A stretch of DNA of 64,000 nt from Pseudomonadota bacterium (GCA_018814305.1 JAHJAA010000048.1:36022-100021); one strand, 5' to 3'; counted from the stretch's first letter, positions 26,211 through 35,851 are shown. Numbers and translations are program-made. The notes: generated from the sequence alone by a model not told the origin.

Positions 26211-27440
26211 TTATGAGCGTTGGGAAACCTGATTCCGGCCCGCCTTTTTCGCTTTATAGAGGGCCTCATCCGCCTCCTTCATTACCACCCCGACCGGGGA
26301 CTTCCGGTCGACTCGGGTGGCAACCCCGATACTGATGGTCACTCCGACTTTTCGCTGCGAAGGCGCCACTTCCCCTCTCTTCCCGCGGCCCTTTTTAACC
26401 GGCCGGTCCTGCCCCCGAACCATAAATTCGGCAAATTCGACCGATTTCCGCAGTCGCTCGAGATGCTCCAGACATTCTTCTGAAGTTTTCCGGGGGAAAA
26501 CTATAGTGAACTCCTCCCCGCCATAGCGAAAAGGCCGCCCACCACCGGTGACTCGACCAATTTTCCCAGCAACCATTTTCAAAACCTGGTCCCCGATATC
26601 ATGGCCGTAGGTATCATTAAATTTCTTAAAAAAATCGATATCAAGCATGGCAATGGAATACCTGCCGGGAAGCCTCAAGCACAACTCATTCAAGGCTCTG
26701 CGTCCAGGCAAACCAGTCAACTCATCCTTGTAGGCCATACTATAAGCTGCTTCGACAATCGATGCCAGCAGGATCAACCCACCAAAGGTGAAAGAAATGG
26801 AAGACCGGATACCTGTATACTGGGCCTGGGCAGCATATGCGGCAATCAGCGCCCAGAAAAAACCGGCTAGGACCGCATCACGGCGGTGCCACCACAGAGA
26901 ACCGATCAAGAGAAGTGAGAGCAGATATACGATAAGCCCGACCTGAGGCAACCCAGCCACCAGAGGGGGAAGATTTTGCAGCAGGGGTTGCTCTACAAGT
27001 GACAGAAACCCTGGAAAATAGTCGGTAGCATACACTACCAACAGCGGCTGGCTAAAGATCAGAATAAAGCGCGTAGCGAGGCTTAAAGATAATAGCCCCC
27101 GCTCCCGACCCAAAGCCAACAGCACTAGATTAAGGGGAAGTAGAACGGCGAGAAGCGCCTTGAATTGATCAGGAGAAATAAACTCCGAGACCGTCTCTGG
27201 AACAACCCGGAGAAATCGGGCAACCACCAGGAGGAGACCAATGGCCATAACCGGTTTAAAACGATTAAACCGCCACCCGACCATAATACCCAACAGCGGC
27301 AAGATCACCAGTCCAATCCGGACCACCAGCCCCCGCCAAGGGACGAAGGTGGGGGCTTGGTTAAAGGCAAGACCAGCCAACAGCAATAACCCACCGGGCA
27401 AAAAAAGGCCGGCCACCCCCCTGATTCCAACAACCGACAT
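26211..27440 (-). CDS. Membrane diguanylate cyclase (GGDEF)
   Basis: A 409-residue protein with about seven hydrophobic segments in the first 230 residues and a cytoplasmic GGDEF domain from about 235 (DELTGLPGRRALNELC, MLDIDFFKKFNDTYGHDIGD). The active-site motif is GGEEF (307-311), so it should make c-di-GMP from two GTP. The inhibitory RxxD site that normally ends five residues before it is absent; that stretch reads TGGG. There is a basic insertion (KKGRGKRGEV) before the ISIGVA strand. The start lies two bases after the WD40/Sel1 gene, so the pair is co-transcribed. At least four PilZ receptors occur nearby. Confidence 0.93.
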   Translation of the reverse strand: MSVVGIRGVAGLFLPGGLLLLAGLAFNQAPTFVPWRGLVVRIGLVILPLLGIMVGWRFNRFKPVMAIGLLLVVARFLRVVPETVSEFISPDQFKALLAVLLPLNLVLLALGRERGLLSLSLATRFILIFSQPLLVVYATDYFPGFLSLVEQPLLQNLPPLVAGLPQVGLIVYLLSLLLIGSLWWHRRDAVLAGFFWALIAAYAAQAQYTGIRSSISFTFGGLILLASIVEAAYSMAYKDELTGLPGRRALNELCLRLPGRYSIAMLDIDFFKKFNDTYGHDIGDQVLKMVAGKIGRVTGGGRPFRYGGEEFTIVFPRKTSEECLEHLERLRKSVEFAEFMVRGQDRPVKKGRGKRGEVAPSQRKVGVTISIGVATRVDRKSPVGVVMKEADEALYKAKKAGRNQVSQRS

Positions 27441-27442
27441 CT

Positions 27443-30430
27443 TTACTCGGCAAGCCCCGTCATAGTCTGGTGGGCATAGACATCACCCAGTTCTGCGGCC
27501 TTTTCATAAAGTTTTCTGGCATCCGCTAAGTTACGGGGAACTCCCGTGCCGGTTTCATACATATAGCCCAGAAAATAAAGCGAGCGGACATCGCCCTTTT
27601 TGGCCGAGGTAACCCAATACTTGAGGGCTTTAGCGTAATCCTGCCCAACTCCTTTCCCGGTTGCATGGAGTACGCCGAGATAGTAAATGGCACTAACGTT
27701 CCCTTGATCAGAAGCTTTCAATAACCATTCAACCGCTGATTTCAAATTCTTCTTTACCCCTTCACCATTGGCATACGCCATCCCGAGGGCATACTCGGCA
27801 TCACTTAATCCCTGCTGAGCCGATTTGGCAAACCAGACCGCCGCTTCCTTAGCGGATTTGGTCACCCCGATCCCATCATTATTAATCACACCAAGACGAT
27901 ATTGGGCTTCCGCATGACCTTGTTTGGCGGCCAGGGTATGCCATTTAATTGCATCTTCCAGATCCTTTTTGGCATGCTTCCCGGTCTCATGGATTTGGCC
28001 CAACAGATATCGGGCCTCGGAATTTTCCTGTCCGGCCGCGGTTGTAAGCCATTTCAACGCCAGTGAATCGGACTGATCCACCCCCAATCCTTCCAGGTAA
28101 CAGCGGCCCAATTGATACCCCGCCTCGGCATCCCCTTGAGCAGCAGCCTTCTGAAACCAACTGACGGCTTCTTTTTGGGCCACATCCACTCCGAGCCCGT
28201 TTAAAAGGGCAAGACCATACTCATACTGAGCCTTTGCTCCCCCTTGGGCAGCGGCAGCCTTAAACCACTTGACGGCGCGAGCCTCATCCTTGGTCACCCC
28301 ATCGCCGCGACTATACATCAAACCGATTTCATACTGAGCAGCGACTACACCATGTTGGGCTCCAGCCAACAACCATTTTGCTGCCAGAGCGGGATTTTTC
28401 TGGGTGCCGACCCCCTGGGCATACATCCTTCCCACATCATACATCACCTCGACTTCGCCACTTTCTGCAGCCTGCCGAAACCAAAGCAGAGCCTCGGTAG
28501 CACTCTTATCGACTCCCTGTCCTTTTTGAAACAAGCGCCCCAAGGCCATCTGAGCGGGCCCAAAACCCTGACTTGCAGCCTTGCGATACCAAAGAGCGGC
28601 ATCGGAAAAGGATTGATCCGTACCAGTCCCTTCTTCAAGGCCCAGGGCATATCGATACTGGGAAGGGGTATGACCTTCTTCAGCTGCCTTATGAAACCAT
28701 TTCATCGCATCCCTGGGAGATTCAGGAGAACCAAGCCCCGTGGCATAACTCTCCGCAATCGCATACTGGGCATCTAAATCCCCTTGTTTCGCGGCCTTTC
28801 TATACCACATGACTGACTTGGTATAACTCTTGGGAATATCCTTATTACCTTTCCGGAAAATTTCACCCAAGGCTTTCTGGGCCTCTACATCTCCCGCTTC
28901 GGCAGAGCCAGTTAGCCACTTGACCTTCTCTTCATCGACTCCCCCACCTTCAACCGAAGTATATTTATTTTCCAATTTCAACTTGGCATTTTCATGTCCC
29001 TGGGCCGCAGCTCTTCCCCACCATTCTTCGGCAACAGTTCCATTTAAAGGAACACCGTCACCCAAGGCATATCGATTTCCCAACACAAACTGGGCATCAG
29101 CATCACCGGCTTCAGCCGCCTTTTCAAACCATTGAAGAGCCTCTGTACTATCTTTATCGATCCCGTCCCCGGTTTCATACATCTCGCCAAGGCGTCTCAT
29201 GGCATGGGTTACGCCTTTTTCGGAAGCCAGTCGATACCATTTGACCGCTTCCGGTTTATTCTCGGGAATCTTTTTTGATCCCTGGTCATGTTTTTCTGCC
29301 AAAGCCAGGAGAGAAGCGCCGGTCCCAGTACCCGGGAAGGTCCAGAACCTAAGCTGTCCCTTACTGTCTCCGGAAACAAGCATTCGCCCATCTGGACTGA
29401 TAGTGACAGCTACAATTTTACCCGTGTCACCGTCCAGCACATCTAGCAACTTCCCGCTTTCCTGATACCAGACAATAACTCCACCCTTTTCCGAGGCCGC
29501 CGCCATATATTTCCCATCACGGCTCAGGACAAGATCATTGATCTCCCCCCACCACCATTCACGGATCTTCTTCTCCTCTTTTCCGGAAGCAACATCCCAA
29601 TAGCGGACGGATCCATCTTTACTTGCTGAAATAATTTTTAATCCGTCATTGGTGAAGCGGGTGGCATTCACCCAATCGGTGTGCCCCGTGAGAGATTTTA
29701 TGAGCGCGCCTTTTTCCTCATCCCACAACCGGATGGTAAATTCCCAACTTTCACCGCTGACTATAACTTGACCAACAGGAGACCAATCCAGGGTCAGGAC
29801 ATCGTTCTTACTTGTTGTGAAAGTTGAAAATGACCGGCCATTGCGGGCATTCCAGGTCCGGACGGTAGTATCGCCACTGGCAGTGGCAATAATCTTTCCA
29901 TCGTCGGAATACTTTACCGCATTGACTTGCTGATTATGGCCCTCGATAGTATCGCGAACCTTTTCACGGTTAAAATCCCAGATCTGAACAATATATTCTT
30001 TCGCTTTATTTTTGACGGCTGCAGCCAATCGATCACTTTCAGGTGAAAAAGCCAAAGCAGTAACTTCAAGATTGTCGCCCAACTGATGAAGGAGTTTCCC
30101 ATCGCCAGCCTGCCAGACTTTGATGGACCCATCAATACTTCCGGTGGCCACAAATTGGCCGTCCCCGGAAAAGACAAGCGCCGAAACTGCTCCGGAGTGA
30201 CCTTGAACGGTACGAACGAGAGAGGTATTCGAATCAGCAGCAATAGCGTCCACCGCTGAAAAACAACAAATCAGCGTCAGGCAAATCAACAGAAAGAGGA
30301 CTTGCCCTGGGGCCCTACCGTAATAAGAATAGCAAAAAGAAGGAGCCGCATCCTGCTCTTGGCGGGTCAGAACAAACGAAGCTACCAAAGCCCGATTAAG
30401 CGGTATGATAAAGCCATCGATAATACCCAT
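27443..30430 (-). CDS. WD40 propeller plus Sel1-repeat protein with N-terminal membrane anchor or signal
   Basis: A 995-residue protein. A hydrophobic segment at about 44-60 (VLFLLICLTLICCFSA) follows a longer than usual start region. Seven WD40 repeats (about 73-368; for example QGHSGAVSALVFSGDG and TGHTDWVNATRFTNDG) should form one complete propeller. After a linker come about 16-17 Sel1-type repeats (about 385-985), each near 36 residues with the pattern A..WY.KAA.QG...A.Y.LG..Y..G.GV. Both parts are protein-binding scaffolds and no catalytic motif is seen. The chosen ATG follows GGAG at good spacing. It forms one unit with the diguanylate cyclase two bases downstream, which suggests a scaffold role in that signalling pathway. 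Confidence 0.92.
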   Translation of the reverse strand: MGIIDGFIIPLNRALVASFVLTRQEQDAAPSFCYSYYGRAPGQVLFLLICLTLICCFSAVDAIAADSNTSLVRTVQGHSGAVSALVFSGDGQFVATGSIDGSIKVWQAGDGKLLHQLGDNLEVTALAFSPESDRLAAAVKNKAKEYIVQIWDFNREKVRDTIEGHNQQVNAVKYSDDGKIIATASGDTTVRTWNARNGRSFSTFTTSKNDVLTLDWSPVGQVIVSGESWEFTIRLWDEEKGALIKSLTGHTDWVNATRFTNDGLKIISASKDGSVRYWDVASGKEEKKIREWWWGEINDLVLSRDGKYMAAASEKGGVIVWYQESGKLLDVLDGDTGKIVAVTISPDGRMLVSGDSKGQLRFWTFPGTGTGASLLALAEKHDQGSKKIPENKPEAVKWYRLASEKGVTHAMRRLGEMYETGDGIDKDSTEALQWFEKAAEAGDADAQFVLGNRYALGDGVPLNGTVAEEWWGRAAAQGHENAKLKLENKYTSVEGGGVDEEKVKWLTGSAEAGDVEAQKALGEIFRKGNKDIPKSYTKSVMWYRKAAKQGDLDAQYAIAESYATGLGSPESPRDAMKWFHKAAEEGHTPSQYRYALGLEEGTGTDQSFSDAALWYRKAASQGFGPAQMALGRLFQKGQGVDKSATEALLWFRQAAESGEVEVMYDVGRMYAQGVGTQKNPALAAKWLLAGAQHGVVAAQYEIGLMYSRGDGVTKDEARAVKWFKAAAAQGGAKAQYEYGLALLNGLGVDVAQKEAVSWFQKAAAQGDAEAGYQLGRCYLEGLGVDQSDSLALKWLTTAAGQENSEARYLLGQIHETGKHAKKDLEDAIKWHTLAAKQGHAEAQYRLGVINNDGIGVTKSAKEAAVWFAKSAQQGLSDAEYALGMAYANGEGVKKNLKSAVEWLLKASDQGNVSAIYYLGVLHATGKGVGQDYAKALKYWVTSAKKGDVRSLYFLGYMYETGTGVPRNLADARKLYEKAAELGDVYAHQTMTGLAE

Positions 30431-30828
30431 GAATTCTCCAGGTCCTCTTCCGCAAACCCAATACGGCTGATTGAACTAAGAACCAGTGCCATGATCGAAT
30501 TTGGGCATTGTCTAAAAACAAGCATAAGTATTAAACGTACCACTTTACATCAGCCGTCGCACTTGTCAACAGACCTTTACATCTCGATTTACAGAACCAA
30601 GCAATGAACAGGCTGTTGTGGTTATGCCACCCAAACAGCCACAAAGTCTCAGATATGAATTCAAGGGTTCCTTTTTTCTACAATCATCGTAACTATCCAG
30701 CATGATCGCACTGAGGGGACAAGAACCACCGAACCGTAACTGTTCAGATGTACCCCAGATTCGCACCATCTGGCCGACCAGTCTATACTCCGGGTATGCT
30801 GGGCGTGCAGCTGAACTGTTACCAATTA
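30431..30828. other. Intergenic region upstream of the WD40/Sel1 gene
   Basis: About 400 bases with no convincing gene; small frames here lack ribosome sites. It carries a candidate sigma-70 promoter (30542-30569) directed at the WD40/Sel1 gene. Confidence 0.6.
30542..30569 (-). promoter_or_regulatory. Candidate sigma-70 promoter for the WD40/Sel1-cyclase unit
   Basis: On the minus strand TTGACA (30564-30569) is followed after 16 bases by TAAAGT (30542-30547). The -35 box is perfect and the -10 box matches 4 of 6. It would give a leader of about 105 bases before the ATG at 30430. Confidence 0.35.
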
Positions 30829-31554
30829 TCAAGAATCTCCAACAAACCTCCAGTGCCAGGGCTCCCAGGTGAAACCATGGGGAGAATGTCGAGGATAACT
30901 CTGGTTGAATCCGAAACGGAATGCGTTTTTCTCCATCCATTGTTCAACTTTCGTCCCCCCAAAAGTCCAATTACTAGGCGAGAGGTCAATGGCCGTGCCC
31001 AACATATGCTCCGAGTAACCGGGAGGAGCGACCCAACGAGATATACTCTGAAAATCCCCGGCGGCGACCATCCTCTGCTCAAAGATCTTTTTCTGATAGG
31101 CAACACTGCGATATCCTGAGTCAACCAATAACGGGACCCCATCGGCCACCGCCATGACCGACATTTCTAAAAAGGCCCGATGCGTTGCCTTGGTAACGTA
31201 GATGGAGCCATCGCCATCTATGACCGATCGGGGCAACGACACCAGCAAGGGTTGCACCTCGGAGACTCGGGCAGTCAAGCGATGACCCGCCCATGGCAGC
31301 GTGACCTGATATCGCTGGCTGGCAATCTCGACAAATTCGGAAGGGACTTCGCCTGACGGGATTTTTTCAGCATGATCGACAATCGCAACCTTATATTGCT
31401 GAGCAACCAGAACCGGAACGGCAGAGGGTTCTGATTCAATTCCTCCAAGGCGCAGGAACCTGCCACAAGCGACTGGCAGCATAAGGCTACTTGCCACAGC
31501 CATAATGAGGGCCAAAAGCAAAATTATGGTATCAGAGACCAAAACGGCCTTCAT
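30829..31554 (-). CDS. D-alanyl-D-alanine carboxypeptidase, VanY/M15B family
   Basis: A 241-residue peptidoglycan peptidase with an N-terminal membrane segment or signal (about 9-30). The M15B/LAS metallopeptidase domain is complete: DSGYRSVAYQ (substrate Arg), GYSEHMLGTAID with zinc ligands His183 and Asp190, and EPWHWRFVG with catalytic Glu231 and third ligand His234. It removes the terminal D-Ala of peptidoglycan stem peptides in the periplasm. The start overlaps the stop of the upstream lipoprotein gene as ATGA, so the two are translationally coupled. Housekeeping wall remodelling is more likely than vancomycin resistance, as no other van genes are present. Confidence 0.93.
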   Translation of the reverse strand: MKAVLVSDTIILLLALIMAVASSLMLPVACGRFLRLGGIESEPSAVPVLVAQQYKVAIVDHAEKIPSGEVPSEFVEIASQRYQVTLPWAGHRLTARVSEVQPLLVSLPRSVIDGDGSIYVTKATHRAFLEMSVMAVADGVPLLVDSGYRSVAYQKKIFEQRMVAAGDFQSISRWVAPPGYSEHMLGTAIDLSPSNWTFGGTKVEQWMEKNAFRFGFNQSYPRHSPHGFTWEPWHWRFVGDS

Positions 31555-32144
31555 CGATCCACACTCTTTTGACCTGAGGCCTTGCCCACACCGACTTGTC
31601 CAATCAACTCTTGAACCGCCAGCCCTATGGCCGACTTAAGATGAGCCCTGACCTCAATTTCAACAATCAGTGAATATTTATCTACAGGCTCAAAAAACTC
31701 CAGGCGATATCGCACCCGCATAATTCTCCCCCGCATGGGAGCAATCATAATATCCCGGGTAAGCACCGTCCCAAAAAGAACCAGATCAGGGTTTTCCCCT
31801 AAGCCTCCAACGGGAGGCAGTTCATTGGCGGGCATGGAGCGAATCTCCGCTATCGCTGCCCCGGCATCCTCCCCTCCATTACCTGGCCACAAAGTCGCCG
31901 TGGCGTATCCGGAACCGGACAACGCTCTCTGAAATGCGGCGGCATCACTGTCACCATAAACCGGGTATTTCCCCCCAGCTGAAAATGGAACCACCAAAAT
32001 CGTTACACCCTTTTTAAAAACCAAGGGATCCCCATCCACAATTTTGATCTCCCGCACTCCCTCGGTTAGCTTCATCAATTGACCGACGAGGGGACCACAG
32101 CCGGTGATCCCGGATAAAAGCAGGAGGCTAACCAAAATTCGCAT
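31551..32144 (-). CDS. Hypothetical lipoprotein
   Basis: A lipoprotein of about 197 residues with the lipobox LSGITGC at residues 11-17 of the chosen start. The mature part has a beta-alpha pattern with GVTILVVPFSAGG, FQRALSGSGYATATLWPG and LVLFGTVLTRDIMIAPMRGR, then LIVEIEVRAHLKSAIG. It resembles lipoproteins that assemble in cell-envelope complexes, but I cannot name the family. No good ribosome site precedes any start. ATG 32144 is chosen because it gives a normal signal length; starts up to 37 codons upstream are possible. Coupled to the VanY-like gene by a 4-base overlap. Confidence 0.75.
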   Translation of the reverse strand: MRILVSLLLLSGITGCGPLVGQLMKLTEGVREIKIVDGDPLVFKKGVTILVVPFSAGGKYPVYGDSDAAAFQRALSGSGYATATLWPGNGGEDAGAAIAEIRSMPANELPPVGGLGENPDLVLFGTVLTRDIMIAPMRGRIMRVRYRLEFFEPVDKYSLIVEIEVRAHLKSAIGLAVQELIGQVGVGKASGQKSVDR

Positions 32145-32364
32145 GAAAAGATTGAAATAACAAACCATCATTCGGCCAGGCATAAAAGAGTACGATTTTT
32201 TTGGTAACAAAACCATGCTTCTGTTATATTCAGTAGAAAAATAAACCTTTCCCAAATCGTAATATCAGTAAATAATCATAATCAGCAAAGCAAGACAACC
32301 ATTCAATCGACCTGTTAAATTATTTCGACCGACCTTCTTCCCCTAACCCCTCCGGAGATCAACC

Positions 32365-32784
32365 ATGAAAACCCCTACGATACTTCTATCCTGCCTTCTC
32401 CTGATCCAGGTGTTCTCATTCAGTTCAGCCTCAACCGCCGGAGCTGAAGAAAGTGCCAGTATGACCATCAACCGGTTTGCCATTTGCCAATCGGTGGTCA
32501 ACCGTGAGCCAATGGGGACAAGCACCACCTTCGACGATTCAACCAGAGAAGTATTCGCCTTCTTAGAGGCCCGAAATATCAGTACAGATCTGTCAGTCAG
32601 CTTTGTCTGGTTTTATCAGGATATGGAAATCTCCCGCTATCCCTTGCCAATTCACCAGGGCAACCGCTGGCGAACCTATGCCTCTAAGTCTATTGCGGGC
32701 AAAACAGGTTCCTGGCGGGTAGAGATTCAAGATGGGACCAATACAGTCCTGGCAGCTCAGGATTTCATGGTTATCGGCAACTGA
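32365..32784 (+). CDS. DUF2914 family secreted protein
   Basis: A 139-residue protein with a signal peptide (about 1-27, ending Ala-Gly-Ala). The mature chain matches DUF2914: CQSVVNREPMGTSTTF, a Phe/Trp-rich strand VSFVWFYQDMEISRYPLPI, NRWRTYASKSI and TGSWRVEIQDGTNTVLAAQDF. DUF2914 domains have an immunoglobulin-like look and are common in Deltaproteobacteria, either alone or at the end of membrane proteins; the function is unknown. GGAG lies eight bases before the ATG. Divergent from the lipoprotein/VanY unit. Confidence 0.9.
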   Translation: MKTPTILLSCLLLIQVFSFSSASTAGAEESASMTINRFAICQSVVNREPMGTSTTFDDSTREVFAFLEARNISTDLSVSFVWFYQDMEISRYPLPIHQGNRWRTYASKSIAGKTGSWRVEIQDGTNTVLAAQDFMVIGN

Positions 32785-32805
32785 TGCCAGTGCAATAAAA
32801 CGTTC

Positions 32806-33456
32806 TTATTCAAATTGACGCTTGAACTCAACAAACTCCTCTTGAAATGCCTCAAGTATGGTAGTCAATCGAGACACCTCATCCTCAAGAGCGGCTATTC
32901 TCTCGTTCTCGGCCCGCACCCTCAAGGTCGCAACCTCCGGAACAGGAACAAAAGCATCCCCCGGGACCGGCTCCCCAGAAAACAGATGCATATAACGATG
33001 TTCTTTCCGGCCGGGTTGCCGTTCCATCTTGACCACCACGCCCAGATCAATCAACCCAACCAGGGTCTCGTCGACTTCAACCAATGAGTTAAACTCATGG
33101 AGCCGGGTCGAACGACTGCGCAACTCTCCAGTGGTCTGAGGTCCCCGCAACAACAGCAGACAGATGACAGCTGCCTCCCGTTGGATAAAATTACCGCTCT
33201 TAATAAAACATTCTTCATACTTAGGGACCCGACTCACATCACTTTGTCGGGCCAACCGTTTCTCCTTGAGACCATCAATCGCCCGCACCACCTCCTCATC
33301 GGAGAAACTTACCACCGGATCCCGATTAGATTTCTGGTTACAGGCATTGGTCAAAGCATTCAGCGACAAAGGATAATACTCCGGGGTGGCCATCTCCTTT
33401 TCCAACAAGGCCCCCAACACCCTGGTCTCCGTTTCGTTCAGCACGTAATCGATCAT
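32806..33456 (-). CDS. yceH: YceH family protein (DUF480)
   Basis: A 216-residue cytosolic protein with two winged-helix-like domains. The signature N-terminal segment is VLGALLEKEMATPEYYPLSLNA followed by ACNQKSNRDPVV and EVVRAIDGLKEKRL; the second half contains REAAVICLLLLRGPQTTGELRSR and a C-terminal coiled coil (IAALEDEVSRLTTILEAFQEEF). The family is conserved but its function is not settled; a role in gene regulation has been suggested by the fold. It ends convergent with the DUF2914 gene. The start lies 17 bases from the stop of the SprT-like gene, so the two are probably co-transcribed. Confidence 0.95.
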   Translation of the reverse strand: MIDYVLNETETRVLGALLEKEMATPEYYPLSLNALTNACNQKSNRDPVVSFSDEEVVRAIDGLKEKRLARQSDVSRVPKYEECFIKSGNFIQREAAVICLLLLRGPQTTGELRSRSTRLHEFNSLVEVDETLVGLIDLGVVVKMERQPGRKEHRYMHLFSGEPVPGDAFVPVPEVATLRVRAENERIAALEDEVSRLTTILEAFQEEFVEFKRQFE

Positions 33457-33472
33457 GTTTCATTTTCTCCAT

Positions 33473-34600
33473 TCAAGTAGCAATCAGTAGAGGTAAACTA
33501 CTCCCTTTCTCAGGGCTGCCGATGGGCTTGTTCATGGATAACTCCCTTCCTGCAACGATCCCCTCTTGATACGACTCACCATAAAGACGCAGAGAGGCGG
33601 CCCGTCTCCGGGAAAGCTTCGGATAGTGAAAATGGATAAAATCCCGTAATCCAGGTTCATCTCGACCCAACAGGGCGGGCAACCGCTCCCCAGATGCGGG
33701 GGCAATCTTTTTGTCGTTCCGGCGCTGATGGCCCCGAAGTGCTTCCTGAAAGCCCTGTAATACTCCTAAAAAAAATGAAAGTTTATGGGCAGAGGTGGCC
33801 AAGGACTGCTCTCGATGATTCTGCCAGAGGACCGGCAGGCGTTCCAGTAGAAAGTGGAAAACATGCTCGGCTATTATCACATTTCCATGCCTTCCCAAGA
33901 TATCCACGGCCCTAAGGACCCGGCATGAGGCTGGATCAAAGGTCGAGGTCAAAATCACTTCGACAAAAAAAGAATCCATCAAGATGGAGCAGATAACGCG
34001 ATGATACCTTTCAACTCGCTGGCGCCCCAAACATATTAACCGATTATCATAGGAATCTGGGCCGGAGTCATCTGAATCCACAAAGGCCAGATTATACTTC
34101 TCCAGCAGTTCATGGGCCTTTTCCACGGCCCGGGAGGCTTCATGAACATTAGACGAGGCAGAAAGCGATAACAGTTTGGAGATCCTATTCATCAAGCGGA
34201 TAACATCAGAAGATTCTCCAGCCGGTTCTGCTGCAATTTCTTCGGAAAGATCACTTGAAGCCTTCCGAAAACGGGGCGGGACCCCCAGGATTTCACAGGC
34301 CCGAACAAATGTGGCCCCATGGCCGGTCTCTTCTGACAGAATCTCGGAAACCACCTGATGGGCCATCTCATGTTTCAAGACGCCCAGAACCACCTCCCAG
34401 GAATACTTTTGAATCAGAACCTCGGAAATCCGAATGGTTCTGCCCAGTTGGGACCAACACCCAAGATTTTTTTCGGAAACGGAAATTTCGATTAAGGGCT
34501 TACCTAAGACAACACCGTATTGACGGCAGATATCCTGATGCTCCGCCAAAAGTTGTCTCTGCCACAAACCATGGAGGATATTTACGTTGTAACCATTCAT
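33473..34600 (-). CDS. SprT-like zinc metalloprotease domain fused to DUF2786
   Basis: A protein of about 375 residues. The N-terminal SprT/WSS1-like part holds the zinc site HEMAH (77-81 from the chosen start) and a third His in ETGHGATF (His94). A DUF2786 domain follows (about 128-170, IRLMNRISKLLSLSASSNVHEASRAVEKAHELLEKY), then a C-terminal region with further helices. SprT-type proteases act on DNA-protein crosslinks in eukaryotes; the bacterial fusion is uncharacterised. The start is uncertain: the ATG at 34600 with AAGGG nine bases upstream is chosen over the upstream ATG at 34624, which lacks a ribosome site. Confidence 0.85.
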   Translation of the reverse strand: MNGYNVNILHGLWQRQLLAEHQDICRQYGVVLGKPLIEISVSEKNLGCWSQLGRTIRISEVLIQKYSWEVVLGVLKHEMAHQVVSEILSEETGHGATFVRACEILGVPPRFRKASSDLSEEIAAEPAGESSDVIRLMNRISKLLSLSASSNVHEASRAVEKAHELLEKYNLAFVDSDDSGPDSYDNRLICLGRQRVERYHRVICSILMDSFFVEVILTSTFDPASCRVLRAVDILGRHGNVIIAEHVFHFLLERLPVLWQNHREQSLATSAHKLSFFLGVLQGFQEALRGHQRRNDKKIAPASGERLPALLGRDEPGLRDFIHFHYPKLSRRRAASLRLYGESYQEGIVAGRELSMNKPIGSPEKGSSLPLLIAT

Positions 34601-35059
34601 AACCAGATCCCTTATGTCCATTATCACCATTTTTTAGGTACCAATGAGAGATACACCTGCCACAGAATGGTGACAAGAAAAAGTCTCATGAATCCTCGAT
34701 CCATTTCTTCTTCAGAGCATCCTCAGGCAGCAACGCACTGACTATGATAATAGTTGCATTCACTCCACTATTTACGTGGATGTACCCAATTTCATTAACG
34801 ACCATTACCAAAACCATAGTACCAAAAAACAGCGTGCTTCTACATCCCCCGTGGCATTTAGAAAATGGCCATTATATTTTTTAAAAAATAATTATTTAAA
34901 AAAAGATGGGAAATCAGCAACTTTTTAGATTACTTTAAAGAGAAGTTGTTTCGAGGCTTCATTTCTTATCCTATCGTTTGGTTGACTTGGAAGAGGTCCA
35001 CTACCCGGTACGAAAGAAATTGGAACAAAAGAGATCGGGGAAAAAAGGGGAACAAAGCC
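34601..35059. other. AT-rich intergenic region before the tandem PilZ genes
   Basis: About 460 bases without a convincing gene. The part near 34880-34940 is strongly AT-rich and likely carries the promoter of the PilZ pair; no standard -35/-10 pair is clear enough to call. Confidence 0.6.
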
Positions 35060-35851
35060 ATGAGTAATCCGAATATTGTAACCTTTGAAAAAAAGGTGGA
35101 CGGGAATCCTATGTACGACGAGGAGCTTACCAGAGCTCCATGGGACATTGGCATTCAGGATTTTTCCTCAACGGATCAAACGGACCTGATCGATCAAACC
35201 CTCCAATTAATCAAAAAAAAGCATATCATGCTCGTGCTGGCCTCGCCGGAAGGAGAGCGCTATTGCAATACGATTCTGATCAATTACGACACCGAAACCC
35301 TCAACATCGATAAGCCAATGGACTGGGATGATCGGGACATTTCAACGTTTCGGATCTTCTTCCAGGATGCAACTGACATTTGGAGTTTTTTCGAGGTATC
35401 GGTCATAACTGACTGCCCTTACAGTCTTTGCGCCACCTATCCAGAAGCCCTTCATCGCCTGGTACGCCGGAAACACTACCGGATCGGCACCCCCCAGGGT
35501 ACGCGGGCTGTCTTCTGGCATGGCAACAACATCTATGACGGTGGTTTTGTCAAGGATATCAGCGCCGCCGGGATGCTGATCTGTACCGGCAAGGATGAAG
35601 AACAGTTTAACGGTGACCACGAACTATTGGATATCGCCATTGCCCTTCCCCAGAAACTAGCCGAAGCCGGCCTTGACGAGGAGCGCACACTTCTCCCGGT
35701 GATCCATCGAGGTAGAATTGTTCGTTCCTTTCGGGACCAGGAAACAAACTGGGTTTGTCACGGTATTTCATTTGATGATTCAAACCCGGAGGTTGCGGAT
35801 CGGCTTGACGAGTTTGTCAAAAGTCGCACAGCCGATTCCAACGAATCTTGA
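35060..35851 (+). CDS. PilZ domain protein, YcgR-like architecture (first of a tandem pair)
   Basis: A 263-residue cytosolic protein with an N-terminal beta-barrel-like domain (about 40-130) and a C-terminal PilZ domain. The c-di-GMP-binding elements are RRKHYR (136-141) and DISAAG (166-171), which fit the RxxxR and [D/N]xSxxG signatures. YcgR-type proteins slow motility or regulate exopolysaccharide when they bind c-di-GMP. An in-frame extension of 38 codons is rejected because AAGGGG lies before the ATG at 35060. The next gene, 49 bases on, encodes a paralogue. Confidence 0.9.
   Translation: MSNPNIVTFEKKVDGNPMYDEELTRAPWDIGIQDFSSTDQTDLIDQTLQLIKKKHIMLVLASPEGERYCNTILINYDTETLNIDKPMDWDDRDISTFRIFFQDATDIWSFFEVSVITDCPYSLCATYPEALHRLVRRKHYRIGTPQGTRAVFWHGNNIYDGGFVKDISAAGMLICTGKDEEQFNGDHELLDIAIALPQKLAEAGLDEERTLLPVIHRGRIVRSFRDQETNWVCHGISFDDSNPEVADRLDEFVKSRTADSNES

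Noticed and set aside
27443..30430. The repetitive 27-30 kb region as a DNA repeat array
   Set aside because: The periodicity is at protein level (about 36 residues, Sel1 motif) and the DNA of the units has diverged, so this is a repeat protein gene and not a CRISPR or satellite array.
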